Assembly: GCF_016862635.1 (NCBI RefSeq)
Contig: NZ_BONI01000001.1
Location: forward strand, 1 to 64,000
Length of the DNA stretch: 64,000 bases
From: Catellatospora coxensis
GTDB lineage: Bacteria > Actinomycetota > Actinomycetes > Mycobacteriales > Micromonosporaceae
Direction of reading: 5' to 3'
Shown: piece after piece, positions 36,895 through 45,163 of the stretch
How positions within the stretch are numbered: the stretch's first letter is position 1
Layout: the number at the start of each line of letters is the position of its first letter
Notes under the pieces: generated by a model
Databases searched by the model: none
Told to the model about the DNA's origin: nothing
The model's input: the letters and a program-made list of their open reading frames with translations, nothing else
Translations under genes and position numbers: made by a program

Positions 36895-37338
36895 GTGAGC
36901 GCGACCGCAGGTCAGGCCGCCGAGGGCGTACGCAGCCTGGCGGACCGGTTCGGCATCGAGCCGGACATGGTGGTCATGGAGATGGGGTACGACGACGACG
37001 TCGACCACGAGCTCCGTGACGCCCTGGCCGACGCATGCGGATCTGATCTGGTTGACGAGGACACCGACGAGGTCGTCGACGCGGTGCTGGTGTGGTACCG
37101 CGAGGACGACGGTGACCTGTTCGAACTGCTTACCGACGCCATCTCCCCGCTCGCCGAGAGCGGCGTGGTGTGGCTGCTGACCCCGAAGTCGGGCCGGCCC
37201 GGGCACGTCGAGCCCAGTGAAATCGCCGAGGTGGCACCCACCGCGGGACTCTCCCAGACTTCCACCCTCAGCGCCGGCAAGGACTGGAGCGCGGCGCGGC
37301 TGGTGGCACCGAAGGCGGCACGCGCGTCCAAGCGCTGA
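36895..37338 (+). CDS. DUF3052 family protein
   Basis: The 147-residue protein begins VSATAGQAAEGVRSLADRF and continues with PDMVVMEMGYDDDVDHELRDAL and VVWLLTPKSGRPGHVEPSEI, a pattern of the DUF3052 family found across actinobacteria; function unknown. It is acidic in the first half and has no membrane segment. GTG 36895 is supported by GAGGAGG nine bases upstream; the open frame further upstream has no such support. It lies 63 bp before the peroxiredoxin gene, an arrangement common near aceE in related genomes, so the two may be co-transcribed. Confidence 0.88.
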   Translation: MSATAGQAAEGVRSLADRFGIEPDMVVMEMGYDDDVDHELRDALADACGSDLVDEDTDEVVDAVLVWYREDDGDLFELLTDAISPLAESGVVWLLTPKSGRPGHVEPSEIAEVAPTAGLSQTSTLSAGKDWSAARLVAPKAARASKR

Positions 37339-37401
37339 ACCCCGCCGCGGTCCTTCGAGCGGCCTGCCCCGACCGGCAGGCCGCCAGGGAAACCTGCGAC
37401 C

Positions 37402-37869
37402 ATGGAACCCATGCCGATCGAGGTGGGCGCGGCGGCGCCGGATTTCGTGCTGAAGGACCAGAACAATCAGGAAGTACGGCTGTCCGACTTCCGGGGCGCG
37501 AAGAACGTGCTTCTGGTGTTCTACCCGCTCGCCTTCACGCGCACCTGCCAGGGCGAGCTGTGCGAGATCCGGGACAACCTCAACGACTTCGTCAACGAGG
37601 ACACTCAGGTGCTGTCGATCAGCGTCGACTCGGTGTTCGCGCACAAGGTGTGGGCCGGTGAGCAGGGGTACGAGTTCCCGCTGCTCGCCGACTTCTGGCC
37701 GCACGGGGCCGTGGCCCAGGCGTACGGGGTCTTCAACGAGGACCGGGGGTACGCCAACCGGGGGACGTTCGTCGTCGACAAGGCGGGGGTCGTCCGGTAC
37801 GCGGAGATGAACCTGCCCGGTGACGCGCGTGACCAGGAGGCGTGGCGCAAGGCGCTCGGGGCGCTCTGA
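37402..37869 (+). CDS. ahpE: Peroxiredoxin, AhpE type
   Basis: The 155-residue thiol peroxidase reduces hydroperoxides. The active-site segment is YPLAFTRTCQGELCEIRD with the peroxidatic Cys49 and the conserved Thr46 and Pro42. A second Cys54, five residues on, is notable because AhpE of Mycobacterium tuberculosis works as a one-Cys enzyme; a local disulfide is conceivable. ATG 37402 or ATG 37411 may be used; the family usually starts at the second. Followed at 72 bp by the tRNA-Val gene. Confidence 0.92.
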   Translation: MEPMPIEVGAAAPDFVLKDQNNQEVRLSDFRGAKNVLLVFYPLAFTRTCQGELCEIRDNLNDFVNEDTQVLSISVDSVFAHKVWAGEQGYEFPLLADFWPHGAVAQAYGVFNEDRGYANRGTFVVDKAGVVRYAEMNLPGDARDQEAWRKALGAL

Positions 37870-37941
37870 GCCGTAAGTCCGGTGAGGGCGGGGTCGGCGG
37901 TCAGGTAGGATGTGCCGGTTCGTGTCGGCGCAGGCCGAAGC

Positions 37942-38013
37942 GGGCGTGTAGCTCAGCGGGAGAGCATCCGCCTTACAAGCGGAGGGTCGCAGGTTCGAAC
38001 CCTGCCACGCCCA
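37942..38013 (+). tRNA. tRNA-Val (anticodon TAC)
   Basis: Acceptor arm GGGCGTG (37942-37948) pairs with CACGCCC (38006-38012), discriminator A at 38013, anticodon stem TCCGC/GCGGA around the loop CTTACAA with anticodon TAC at 37974-37976, and T-arm GCAGGTTCGAACCCTGC. The CCA end is not encoded. Confidence 0.95.
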
Positions 38014-38018
38014 CAGTC

Positions 38019-38045
38019 CAGGAGCAGGCATTTCGCCTGCTCCTG
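38019..38045 (+). terminator. Terminator after tRNA-Val
   Basis: 11-bp perfect stem (38019-38029 with 38035-38045), loop ATTTC, six bases after the tRNA. Confidence 0.8.
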
Positions 38046-38322
38046 CTGTTCTCGTGATCGTCAGCGCGGGCAGACCTTCGCCGCCGGTGACCGCTGTAGA
38101 CCCTGGATTGCCGCCGCTAGTTGCACGGATGTTGCACGCAAGATCGACCCGGTGTGGTCGGTACGGCCTGCGGCTTAGGAAGGGGCTCGTCCTAACCGAA
38201 ACAATCTGTCGGCAACCTGCGCAAACGCGCGCCTCCTCGCGTCGTCGCCGCTAGATCATTCCGTGAATGTTCCGCGCGCCCGCCCGCGGGTTCAGCGGAG
38301 ACGCACCCGCCCCAAGATCACG
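38046..38322. other. Gene-free stretch after tRNA-Val
   Basis: No open frame with a plausible start or ribosome site is seen. A short stretch near 38311 resembles an isolated half of a family B repeat. No duplicated tRNA 3' end was found that would mark an integrated element. Confidence 0.5.
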
Positions 38323-39279
38323 CTATCGAGCCACGCCGATGATTGCTACTAGTGGTAGCACCAGGAGAATGATCGTGCTCCACCGCGGCCTCCGCGTTAC
38401 CGGCCGGCAGGCATTAGGGGCTTCGACGACGGCCGCCAACAGCTCGTCCAGTTCCGTATTGTTCTTTCGGAACAGTCCCGGAAGCTCCCGCTTGACCGTT
38501 CCACCACCCTCACATTCGCGAAGGACGACATAGGCGGTATGCGAGAACGCGCTGACCTCCGTCGACATGATCCTGCTCCGGGGGATGGACAGCTCCGTCA
38601 CGGCACCCAGCACCTTCACGCGTTCCGGCAGAACGACCACGCGCCGAGCCACGCCGAAAACGCCGATCAGCGCAAGTACCGGCCCGAAGACGGCGACCAA
38701 CATCAGGACGTTGTCGGTAGTCAGCGGCCACCCCAGGTAGCCCGCGACGGCTAGCCCAATCACAAATGGTCCGCCGTAGATGATCGCCCACGGCTCGATC
38801 TGACAGACCACAGCGCGATCAGACTGCCGAACGACCGGGCGGCGCGATTCCGCCCGTCTTGCACGGAATCCACGCCCCCAGCGGGCGAACAGCACCCCGG
38901 CACCGAGCCAGAGCAGGTACGGCGCGAGAGCAAGAACGATGTCGCTGGTGTAGGCGTCACCGGCCGCCACACGAGCGTGCGTTCGGATGATCGAGATCCG
39001 CACCTCATCACCCTTCCGCAATGCGCTGGATGGCCAAGCCAGCGTGAGCCAGAACTGCTCACATCGCGCCTCGGCACAGGCCTCGACCTCGACGAAGTAA
39101 GAGCTGCCGTCAGCGCCGTAGCGCCCTGGGAGGCCGATGGTGTCCACAACTCGCGCGGGGACGCGCTCACCCTCACGTACGACGGTGTTGACCCTTGCCG
39201 AAGCCAGGCCAAGCGCCGTCGCGCCGAGTATGGCGAGCAGCACCGCGAGATAGCCGGACGTCTGCCATCGCCTGATCAC
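38323..39279 (-). CDS. Multi-pass membrane protein of unknown function
   Basis: The 318-residue protein has about five membrane helices: GYLAVLLAILGATALGLAS near the start, YLLWLGAGVLFARWG, IIYGGPFVIGLAVAGYLGW, VLMLVAVFGPVLALIGVFG and a C-terminal IILLVLPLVAIIG. Between helices 1 and 2 lies an exported segment with two Cys (EACAEARCEQF). After helix 4 a cytoplasmic 90-residue part (VVLPERVKVLGAVTELSIPRS) could fold as a PH-like domain. The GTG at 39279 follows GAGGAG. Codon bias is weaker than in the neighbours, which suggests recent acquisition. I do not recognise the family. Confidence 0.68.
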   Translation of the reverse strand: MIRRWQTSGYLAVLLAILGATALGLASARVNTVVREGERVPARVVDTIGLPGRYGADGSSYFVEVEACAEARCEQFWLTLAWPSSALRKGDEVRISIIRTHARVAAGDAYTSDIVLALAPYLLWLGAGVLFARWGRGFRARRAESRRPVVRQSDRAVVCQIEPWAIIYGGPFVIGLAVAGYLGWPLTTDNVLMLVAVFGPVLALIGVFGVARRVVVLPERVKVLGAVTELSIPRSRIMSTEVSAFSHTAYVVLRECEGGGTVKRELPGLFRKNNTELDELLAAVVEAPNACRPVTRRPRWSTIILLVLPLVAIIGVAR

Positions 39280-39579
39280 GTCGTTTGTTCTCCTCACGCC
39301 GCCGTGCAGTCCAGACCTCGCCGACGCCGGTACCAGGCATGATCTCCAAAACCAGCAGCACGGGTCAAGCTGCGCTCCAGTGCGCGACCACCAGCAACGG
39401 CCTGAAAGGGCGAGCCTCAATGCCTCGTCAAACGGGTCGCACGGCTCGCAGGCGGTTCAAGGTTCGCCGGCACCCATCCAAACCCTGAACCTACGGATTA
39501 CTGGCGGCAAGGTCGGTAGCGCCTTCTGACGAGGTCCACGGACCGAAGACGGTCGAACACGGATGAGTGGGGGCAACGG
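39280..39579. other. Gene-free stretch
   Basis: About 300 bases of lower GC between the membrane protein and the small-gene operon. No coding potential or strong repeat is seen apart from the hairpin listed next. Confidence 0.45.
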
Positions 39580-39610
39580 CGTTGCTGTACGTACCTGCTG
39601 TACAGCAACG
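39580..39610 (-). terminator. Terminator of the small-gene operon
   Basis: Arms 39580-39590 and 39600-39610 pair over 11 bp (CGTTGCTGTAC), loop of nine. It lies 12 bases past the last small gene on the minus strand. Confidence 0.65.
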
Positions 39611-39621
39611 GCAGCGATCGG

Positions 39622-39798
39622 TTATCCCTCGGTGGTCGAGGTAACGGCCTGTTCCATCGCTCTAGCGGAGCCGGGATAGTTGGCAGGTTTGAAGCTGCCG
39701 ACAGCGATTCCGGCGGCGCGCAAGCGATCTAGGCGAGACTTAAAGTGCACCAAAGCCCAGGGTCGATCGTCGCCGAAAGTGAGTGGTCGATCGCGCAT
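39622..39798 (-). CDS. Small hypothetical protein, third gene of a minus-strand trio
   Basis: A 58-residue protein beginning MRDRPLTFGDDRPWALVHF and rich in Arg and Ala, with no recognised family. ATG 39798 has GAGG about nine bases upstream, and a TTG 93 bases earlier would overlap the preceding gene. A hairpin follows it, which supports its being the end of an operon with the two genes at 39824-40227. No membrane or signal segment. Whether it is translated is uncertain. Confidence 0.45.
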   Translation of the reverse strand: MRDRPLTFGDDRPWALVHFKSRLDRLRAAGIAVGSFKPANYPGSARAMEQAVTSTTEG

Positions 39799-39823
39799 CG
39801 TTGTTCGCCTCGCACGATTGCTG

Positions 39824-40048
39824 CTATCCAAGGCGAAGTAGGACGTGTGTTGGCCAAACCACGAGTCGTGATCCAACGCGCTGACCGGCAACTAATTCCA
39901 AGACGGGCGCTCCGTGAGTGGGATCAACGCCGATGACAACTCCGACGGCATCCCGATCCAGGCCGAACGGAAGCGGATCGATGGCAACCGTGTCACCGAT
40001 TCGGAAGCTGCTGCCATCTTCGGCGAGCCAGAACGTCGGGCTCGCCAT
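39824..40048 (-). CDS. Small hypothetical protein, second gene of the trio
   Basis: The 74-residue protein (starting MASPTFWLAEDGSSFRIGD) looks like a single small beta barrel with alternating Val/Ile and turns, ending THVLLRLG. No family is recognised. Its ATG at 40048 shares one base with the stop of the upstream gene (TAATG), so translation is coupled. It is divergent from the XRE regulator, the typical position of a regulator's target. Confidence 0.55.
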   Translation of the reverse strand: MASPTFWLAEDGSSFRIGDTVAIDPLPFGLDRDAVGVVIGVDPTHGAPVLELVAGQRVGSRLVVWPTHVLLRLG

Positions 40049-40227
40049 TATGCGTGCTCGGACTCGCGCAGGTGACGGCTGATGACCCGTATGACGGCAG
40101 TCGAGGTATTCCAGGAGACCGAACGGGACACCGCTTTCGGGTCGTAGAGGATGCGGTCGACTTCGGTCATCTCCTGCGTGTCCTCGTCGGCCCAGAGTGG
40201 TCGATCGGCACTCTCGATGGCAGTCAT
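40048..40227 (-). CDS. Small hypothetical protein, first gene of the trio
   Basis: A 59-residue, acidic-then-basic protein (MTAIESADRPLWADEDTQEM at the start, VIRVISRHLRESEHA at the end). ATG 40227 has GGGGAG four to five bases upstream, a good site. It is coupled to the next gene through TAATG and is separated from the divergent XRE regulator by about 150 bp. The function is unknown; the arrangement resembles small actinobacterial genes governed by a neighbouring XRE protein, but no DUF397 or toxin motif is visible. Confidence 0.6.
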   Translation of the reverse strand: MTAIESADRPLWADEDTQEMTEVDRILYDPKAVSRSVSWNTSTAVIRVISRHLRESEHA

Positions 40228-40379
40228 TGAACTCCCCTGAAACAGCACATACCGTTGGGATGGGGCCCGAGGCGGTCGGCGGTGCGAGCGCGACCACTCC
40301 GAGCTGTATTCAGCCTCGGGGTCGGACGGCGAGCACTGAAGACCCTGACCGTCTACGCCCGTCTACGGAAAGCTGTGAT

Positions 40380-41600
40380 GTGACCAGCGAGTTCGGTGAA
40401 GTCATGAAGGTTCTGCGCGAGTCCGCCGGCCTGAGCTTGTTCGGGCTCGCGAAACGAATCACCTGGAGCAAGGCGGCGGTCGGCCACGCGGAGAGCGGGC
40501 TCCGCGCGCCGACTCCCGAACTGGCGCGTGCCATCGACAGGGCGCTTGGGGCGAACGGCGTGCTCATCGCGGTGGCCGCGACGATGCGAACTCGGCGACG
40601 TAACGTGAGCGATGTGGACCGCCGTGATCTGCTGAGGTTGCTGGCGTCGACGGGTGTCGCTACAGCTGCGGAACTTGGCGACAGCGAGGTACCCGGTCGA
40701 CTCGGCGGGACCGATGTCGCCCGAGCGCTGGAGCGCACGAAGCGGCTGCGGCGACTGGACGACTCGCTGGGTGGCGCTGACACCTACGGATTGTTCCTGG
40801 CGGAGGTACGTTCAACCGAAGCGACGTTGGTCGGCGGCAGCTTGAGCGGCAGTGTCCGACGCCAGTTACTCGCGGTGCTGGCCGAGCAGGCACAGCTTGC
40901 AGGTTGGGCGGCGTTCGACGCTGGTTGGAGCGACAAGTCGACGCGACTCTTCGCGATGAGCCGTCAGGCGGCATTGGAGGCGGAGGAGCCGGCGCTGGTG
41001 GCCAATGCGATGGCTCTCGACGCATACCAGCGGGCGTTCAGCGGCCGGGTCGATGTGGCATTGGCGCGAGCGTCCTGCGCCGCATTGACCGATGCGGTTC
41101 CCGGACTGGTCAGGGCGCTCGTGTTCGACCGAGCTGCCTGGTCACACGCGGTTGCGGGCGATGCGGACCAAGCCGAGGCGGCGCTGGCCGAGGCGGCGGC
41201 AGCGGTGGAGTCAGCTGTCGGCTCGCCCGAACCCGATTGGGCCGCATGGGTGGATGCCCACGAGATCGATATAATGACGGGCCGGTGCTGGTCGGTGCTG
41301 GGCCGACCTCTCCGGGCGGTGGCGCCGCTGGAGAGCGCGTTGAGCGTGTTCCCTGACGCATACGCCCGGGACAAGGCTCTTTACCTGCTCGCCCTGGCCG
41401 AGGCGTACCTACACGGTCGAGAGCTGGAGCTTGCCGCGCAGACCATCCGACAAGCGCACATGTTGACGAAGGGTGTGGCGTCGGATCGTCCACGGCATCG
41501 GCTGAACACGACCCTGACTCTGGCCGCGCCGTTCGCGACGGTGAAGCCCTTCAAGGAGCTTCACGAACACATCGCCGGGACCTCGACTATTCCGCGTTGA
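40380..41600 (+). CDS. XRE-family regulator with TPR-like C-terminal domain
   Basis: The 406-residue protein has an N-terminal helix-turn-helix (FGEVMKVLRESAGLSLFGL, SKAAVGHAESGLRAPTPELA; residues 5-45) followed by about 320 residues of Ala-rich helical repeats resembling the TPR-type domain of actinobacterial XRE regulators. The region between (RRDLLRLLASTGVATAAEL) is the typical bridge of this class. GTG 40380 is preceded by GGAAAG. It is divergent from three tiny genes and overlaps the CutA-like gene tail to tail by 14 bp. It may sense a metabolite through the C-terminal domain. Confidence 0.85.
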   Translation: MTSEFGEVMKVLRESAGLSLFGLAKRITWSKAAVGHAESGLRAPTPELARAIDRALGANGVLIAVAATMRTRRRNVSDVDRRDLLRLLASTGVATAAELGDSEVPGRLGGTDVARALERTKRLRRLDDSLGGADTYGLFLAEVRSTEATLVGGSLSGSVRRQLLAVLAEQAQLAGWAAFDAGWSDKSTRLFAMSRQAALEAEEPALVANAMALDAYQRAFSGRVDVALARASCAALTDAVPGLVRALVFDRAAWSHAVAGDADQAEAALAEAAAAVESAVGSPEPDWAAWVDAHEIDIMTGRCWSVLGRPLRAVAPLESALSVFPDAYARDKALYLLALAEAYLHGRELELAAQTIRQAHMLTKGVASDRPRHRLNTTLTLAAPFATVKPFKELHEHIAGTSTIPR

Positions 41601-41910
41601 CCGCGGTGCGCGCCCATGCGATGCACGCGGGCGCGGCCGCGGTCATGGCCACGGCGGTGATCTGAGGGTTCTGCCAAGGATGATGCGCTGCGAGGTACTT
41701 CTCGACCTCGGAGTACCGGTCCTCGGTGGTGATGAACACGGCCTGCCACTCCTCGCCGGTGCCGTACTCGCCGAGGTGCCAGAACACCGACGTCACAGGG
41801 CCGACTACCTGTGCGGACGCGGCCAGTCTGGCCTGCACCACCGCACCGGCGAGCGCGACCGCGTCGTCACGATGTTCCGTTGCCGTGGTCACCTGAATCA
41901 GCCCGGTCAT
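41587..41910 (-). CDS. CutA1-like divalent cation tolerance protein
   Basis: The 107-residue protein follows the CutA1 plan: VTTATEHRDDAVALAGAVV, the ARLAASAQVVGPVTSVFWH strand pair, EEWQAVFITTEDRYSEVEKYL, then HHPWQNPQITAVAM corresponding to the HPYevPEI motif. The usual Cys in LAACV is Ala-Ser here. CutA1 forms a ferredoxin-like trimer whose role in metal tolerance is debated. ATG 41910. Convergent with the XRE gene, overlapping its stop by 14 bases. Confidence 0.8.
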   Translation of the reverse strand: MTGLIQVTTATEHRDDAVALAGAVVQARLAASAQVVGPVTSVFWHLGEYGTGEEWQAVFITTEDRYSEVEKYLAAHHPWQNPQITAVAMTAAAPACIAWARTAVNAE

Positions 41911-41934
41911 GCCGACAGCCTCTCATTTCGGCTT

Positions 41935-42233
41935 CCTCCCGGATACTTCGCCGGGCAGCCATATTCGAGCCGGCCCGCGTTGCTCGGGCTGTTCGCCAGG
42001 TTGCTGCTCCCCGACGACGTGATGTACGACGTGATCCAGACCGTGCCCGCATGGCTGGCCCCCGGCCGGCGACGCAGGGCTGGATCGGGTTCGCGCGCGA
42101 GGAACTCTCACTGCACCCCTGGCTGAACTTCTACGTCCAGGACGGCCACCCGTACGTGGCTGAACCCGGAGGCGTGGTGCAACCGCTGGCCGAATCCGCG
42201 CCGCCCTTCACCCTCCGCCAGACCACCGACTGA
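41935..42233 (+). pseudogene. Frameshifted remnant of an unidentified gene
   Basis: One frame reads PALLGLFARLLLPDDVMYDV then VPAWLAPG up to about 42064; a second frame continues GWIGFAREELSLHPWLNFYV and then HPYVAEPGGVVQPLAESAPP to a stop at 42231. Both halves look like coding sequence with conserved-type residues, but no single frame spans them and no start is clear. A one-base indel near 42060 would restore one protein. The family is unknown. Confidence 0.45.
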
Positions 42234-42268
42234 CATTCCGCCGCCACGCGCCGTGCCAGACTCTCGCA

Positions 42269-42835
42269 GTGCGAGAGGAAACGGGAGATCAGCTGACTGC
42301 CGACGAACTGGTGCCGACTCCGGGCGGCCGGTGGAGCGGCCTGCTGTTCGACAATCCGAAACTAGGCATCAGCCCGTATCTGAGCTGGAGTTTTTACTTT
42401 CCCTACGCGGACGTGGAACGCGAATACGGAGCAAGCACTGTTTCGCTCAGCCTTGACTGGATCACCCTCGCGCCTGCGACTTGGCGCGACATGGCTGGCC
42501 AAGGTGTGAACAGCGCGCAGGTCGCGGGCCTTGCCGAGGCGAGCGTCTACTTCTTCCAGCACCACAGCTACGACAACGCAGAACTCCAGGTTGTCGAACA
42601 GCGCGGCACGCAGGTCCACGTCACCACCACTGTCTCCGGTGATCTCGACGGACTCGGTGTCGATCCCATCGGTGCCGAGCGCTGGCTGAGTTTCAGCGGT
42701 ATCCGCGTGTCTGTCAGCTCAGTGCGGTCCGTGGCGGAGGCTTCGACCCGGCTCGGTGAGTTCATCGACGTCGCGGGCCTGTCATGTGTACCCGGTGTCG
42801 TGGCGGGCAGCTTCGTGTTCCGCCCCGTGAACTGA
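42269..42835 (+). CDS. Hypothetical protein
   Basis: A 188-residue protein of unknown family, with GGRWSGLLFDNPKLGISPYL, WSFYFPYADVEREYGA, YFFQHHSYDNAELQVVEQRG and a C-terminal beta-rich part. Aromatic and acidic residues are common and there is no signal peptide. GTG 42269 is the first start in frame and lacks a strong ribosome site. GC content is lower than average, like the rest of 38-43 kb. Followed by a 13-bp hairpin. Confidence 0.6.
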   Translation: MREETGDQLTADELVPTPGGRWSGLLFDNPKLGISPYLSWSFYFPYADVEREYGASTVSLSLDWITLAPATWRDMAGQGVNSAQVAGLAEASVYFFQHHSYDNAELQVVEQRGTQVHVTTTVSGDLDGLGVDPIGAERWLSFSGIRVSVSSVRSVAEASTRLGEFIDVAGLSCVPGVVAGSFVFRPVN

Positions 42836-42942
42836 GACGGCCGTTGCGAGGCTGGGTTTGCCTTCCGCCAGGATTCCGCCGGACGAGTTCGCGACCAAGA
42901 GGCCGGAAGCGGCTGCTGCTGTATGCCGGGTGGGCCCGGTTG

Positions 42943-42978
42943 ACGCCGGGCACCATGTCTTCACCTGGTGCCCGGCGT
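42943..42978. terminator. 13-bp bidirectional terminator
   Basis: Arms 42943-42955 and 42966-42978 (ACGCCGGGCACCA and complement), ten-base loop, between convergent genes. Confidence 0.8.
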
Positions 42979-42989
42979 GGAGTGCCGGA

Positions 42990-43607
42990 TCAGCAGAAGT
43001 CGGTGCCGCCCTCGTAGCTGGACTTCAGGTAGGCGGCGTCGCCGGCGATCATGGCGAATACCTTCTTGTTCTGGTCGAGGTCGAACAGGATGCCCCGTCC
43101 GGACGTCGTGGTGACCAGGTACGCCGCGCCGCCGTTCAGTTCCTTGCCGAGGTTGCCGTAGATCGACGAGACGGCGGCCAGCGTCATGCCGAGGCGGGCG
43201 CCGGACGGCGTCGGGATGGTCTTGGACCGGTTGACCACCAGGTACAGCTCGCCGTCGGGCCGGAACTGCAGCTGGACGTCCTTCCACACGCCGGTGCCGC
43301 TGGCGGTGGTGTTCACCGGGCAGGTCTCCGCGCCGGTGGCGACCTTGTCGAGGAGCCCGCCCGCCTTCAGCGCCTCCAGGTTCCCGCCGATCGTGTACGG
43401 GCCCGCGCCGTCGACGGTGAAGTTGATCGCGGGGGACGGCGACGGCGACGCTGCCGGGCTCGTCTCCGCGCTGGGGGAGGCCGCCGCGGACACGCTGGTC
43501 TGCGCGCTCGGCGCGGGCGTGGTCGGGGCGGGGTCGTCGTCGCCGCAGCCGGCGAGAACGGCGACGGTGAGCACGGGAAGCAGAGCGAGACAGGCACGAC
43601 GCAGCAT
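42990..43607 (-). CDS. Lipoprotein of unknown function
   Basis: The 205-residue protein has a lipoprotein signal ending VAVLAGC (Cys21), a Ser/Pro/Thr/Ala linker to about residue 62, and a beta-rich domain of about 140 residues beginning INFTVDGAGPYTIGGNLEAL and ending with Cys205. One other Cys (ETCPVN) may pair with it. The domain resembles secreted actinobacterial proteins of unknown role. ATG 43607. Single gene between hairpins. Confidence 0.72.
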   Translation of the reverse strand: MLRRACLALLPVLTVAVLAGCGDDDPAPTTPAPSAQTSVSAAASPSAETSPAASPSPSPAINFTVDGAGPYTIGGNLEALKAGGLLDKVATGAETCPVNTTASGTGVWKDVQLQFRPDGELYLVVNRSKTIPTPSGARLGMTLAAVSSIYGNLGKELNGGAAYLVTTTSGRGILFDLDQNKKVFAMIAGDAAYLKSSYEGGTDFC

Positions 43608-43720
43608 GATCTGTAGTGGAGCGGATCGCGGATCGGCGCGCTATCAGCAAACCGACTCACGTTTCAGCCCACACGCACATCGATCCGAACGGCCGATCCC
43701 ACCCGATCCCGTCGTCCCGG

Positions 43721-43786
43721 CGTGCAGTTTCAGGGAAACTGCGCCTTCGCGGCCGCGCGTTGCCGCACTTTCCTTGAAAGTGCACG
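43721..43786. repeat. Imperfect inverted repeat between lipoprotein and ribA
   Basis: Arms 43721-43742 and 43765-43786 match over 22 bases with three mismatches; each arm is itself a small palindrome. It lies just after ribA on the minus strand and probably terminates it. Confidence 0.65.
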
Positions 43787-43805
43787 CCGCGGCGGCGAGC
43801 GGGCG

Positions 43806-44455
<650 letters not shown>

Positions 44456-44459
<4 letters not shown>

Positions 44460-45163
44460 CGGTCGCCCTGCTCGGCGCTGTCGAACCGGGGCGACAGCGC
44501 GTACCGCAGCAGCACCACGTCCCCGATCTGCCGCACGTCGGCCAGTTTGGCGCGGCGGCCCGGGTGGAACGGGAAGTCGCCGTCGTTGACGAAGCGGCTG
44601 GCCCGCGAGTCGCCGACGAAGAACGGGGCCACCACCAGGTGCAGCTCGTCGGCGAGGTCGGCGGTGAGGAACTGGGTGTGGATGGTGCCGCCGCCCTCCA
44701 CCATCAGCCGCTCGACGCCGCGCTCGTACAGGTCCTCGGTGACCTGGCGCAGGTCCACGGGCAGGCCGCCGTCGACCACGGTGGCGACGTCGCCGAGCAG
44801 GGCGCGGGCGTGCTCGACGCGCGGGCTGGCGCAGTACACGATCTTCTCGGCGTCGCCGGCGGTGAAGAAGGCGGCCCCGGGGTCGAGTTTGGCCTTCTCG
44901 GTGACGGTGACCTTGATCGGGCACTCCGGCACGCCGCGGGCCGTCCGGGCGTCGCGGCGGGCCTGGGTGCGCACCATCAGCCGCGGGTTGTCCCGGCGTA
45001 CGGTGCGCGCGCCGACCAGGATCGCGTCGCAGGAGGCGCGGACCGCGTCGACGCGGTCGAAGTCGGCGGCGTTGGACAGCAGCAGCCGCTCGTCGGTCGC
45101 GCCGTCGAGGTAGCCGTCGATCGACATGCTGCAACTGAGCAGGACGTACGGGCGCTCACGCAT
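44456..45163 (-). CDS. RibD C-terminal-type reductase (DHFR-like fold)
   Basis: The 235-residue protein is homologous to the reductase half of RibD, which reduces the ribosyl side chain of the product of RibA using NADPH. Signs: LLSCSMSIDGYLDG, DAVRASCDAILVGARTVRRDNP, VEGGGTIHTQFLTADLADEL. There is no deaminase domain, so the order of steps in riboflavin synthesis is not completed here. ATG 45163 has GGAG eight bases upstream; GTG 45172 is an alternative. It overlaps ribA (GTGA) and the upstream membrane-protein gene by eight bases, showing tight coupling. Confidence 0.9.

Noticed and set aside
37942-42835. tRNA-Val as an attachment site of an integrated element
   Set aside because: No repeat of the tRNA 3' end, integrase or relaxase gene was found; the region is only suggestive.
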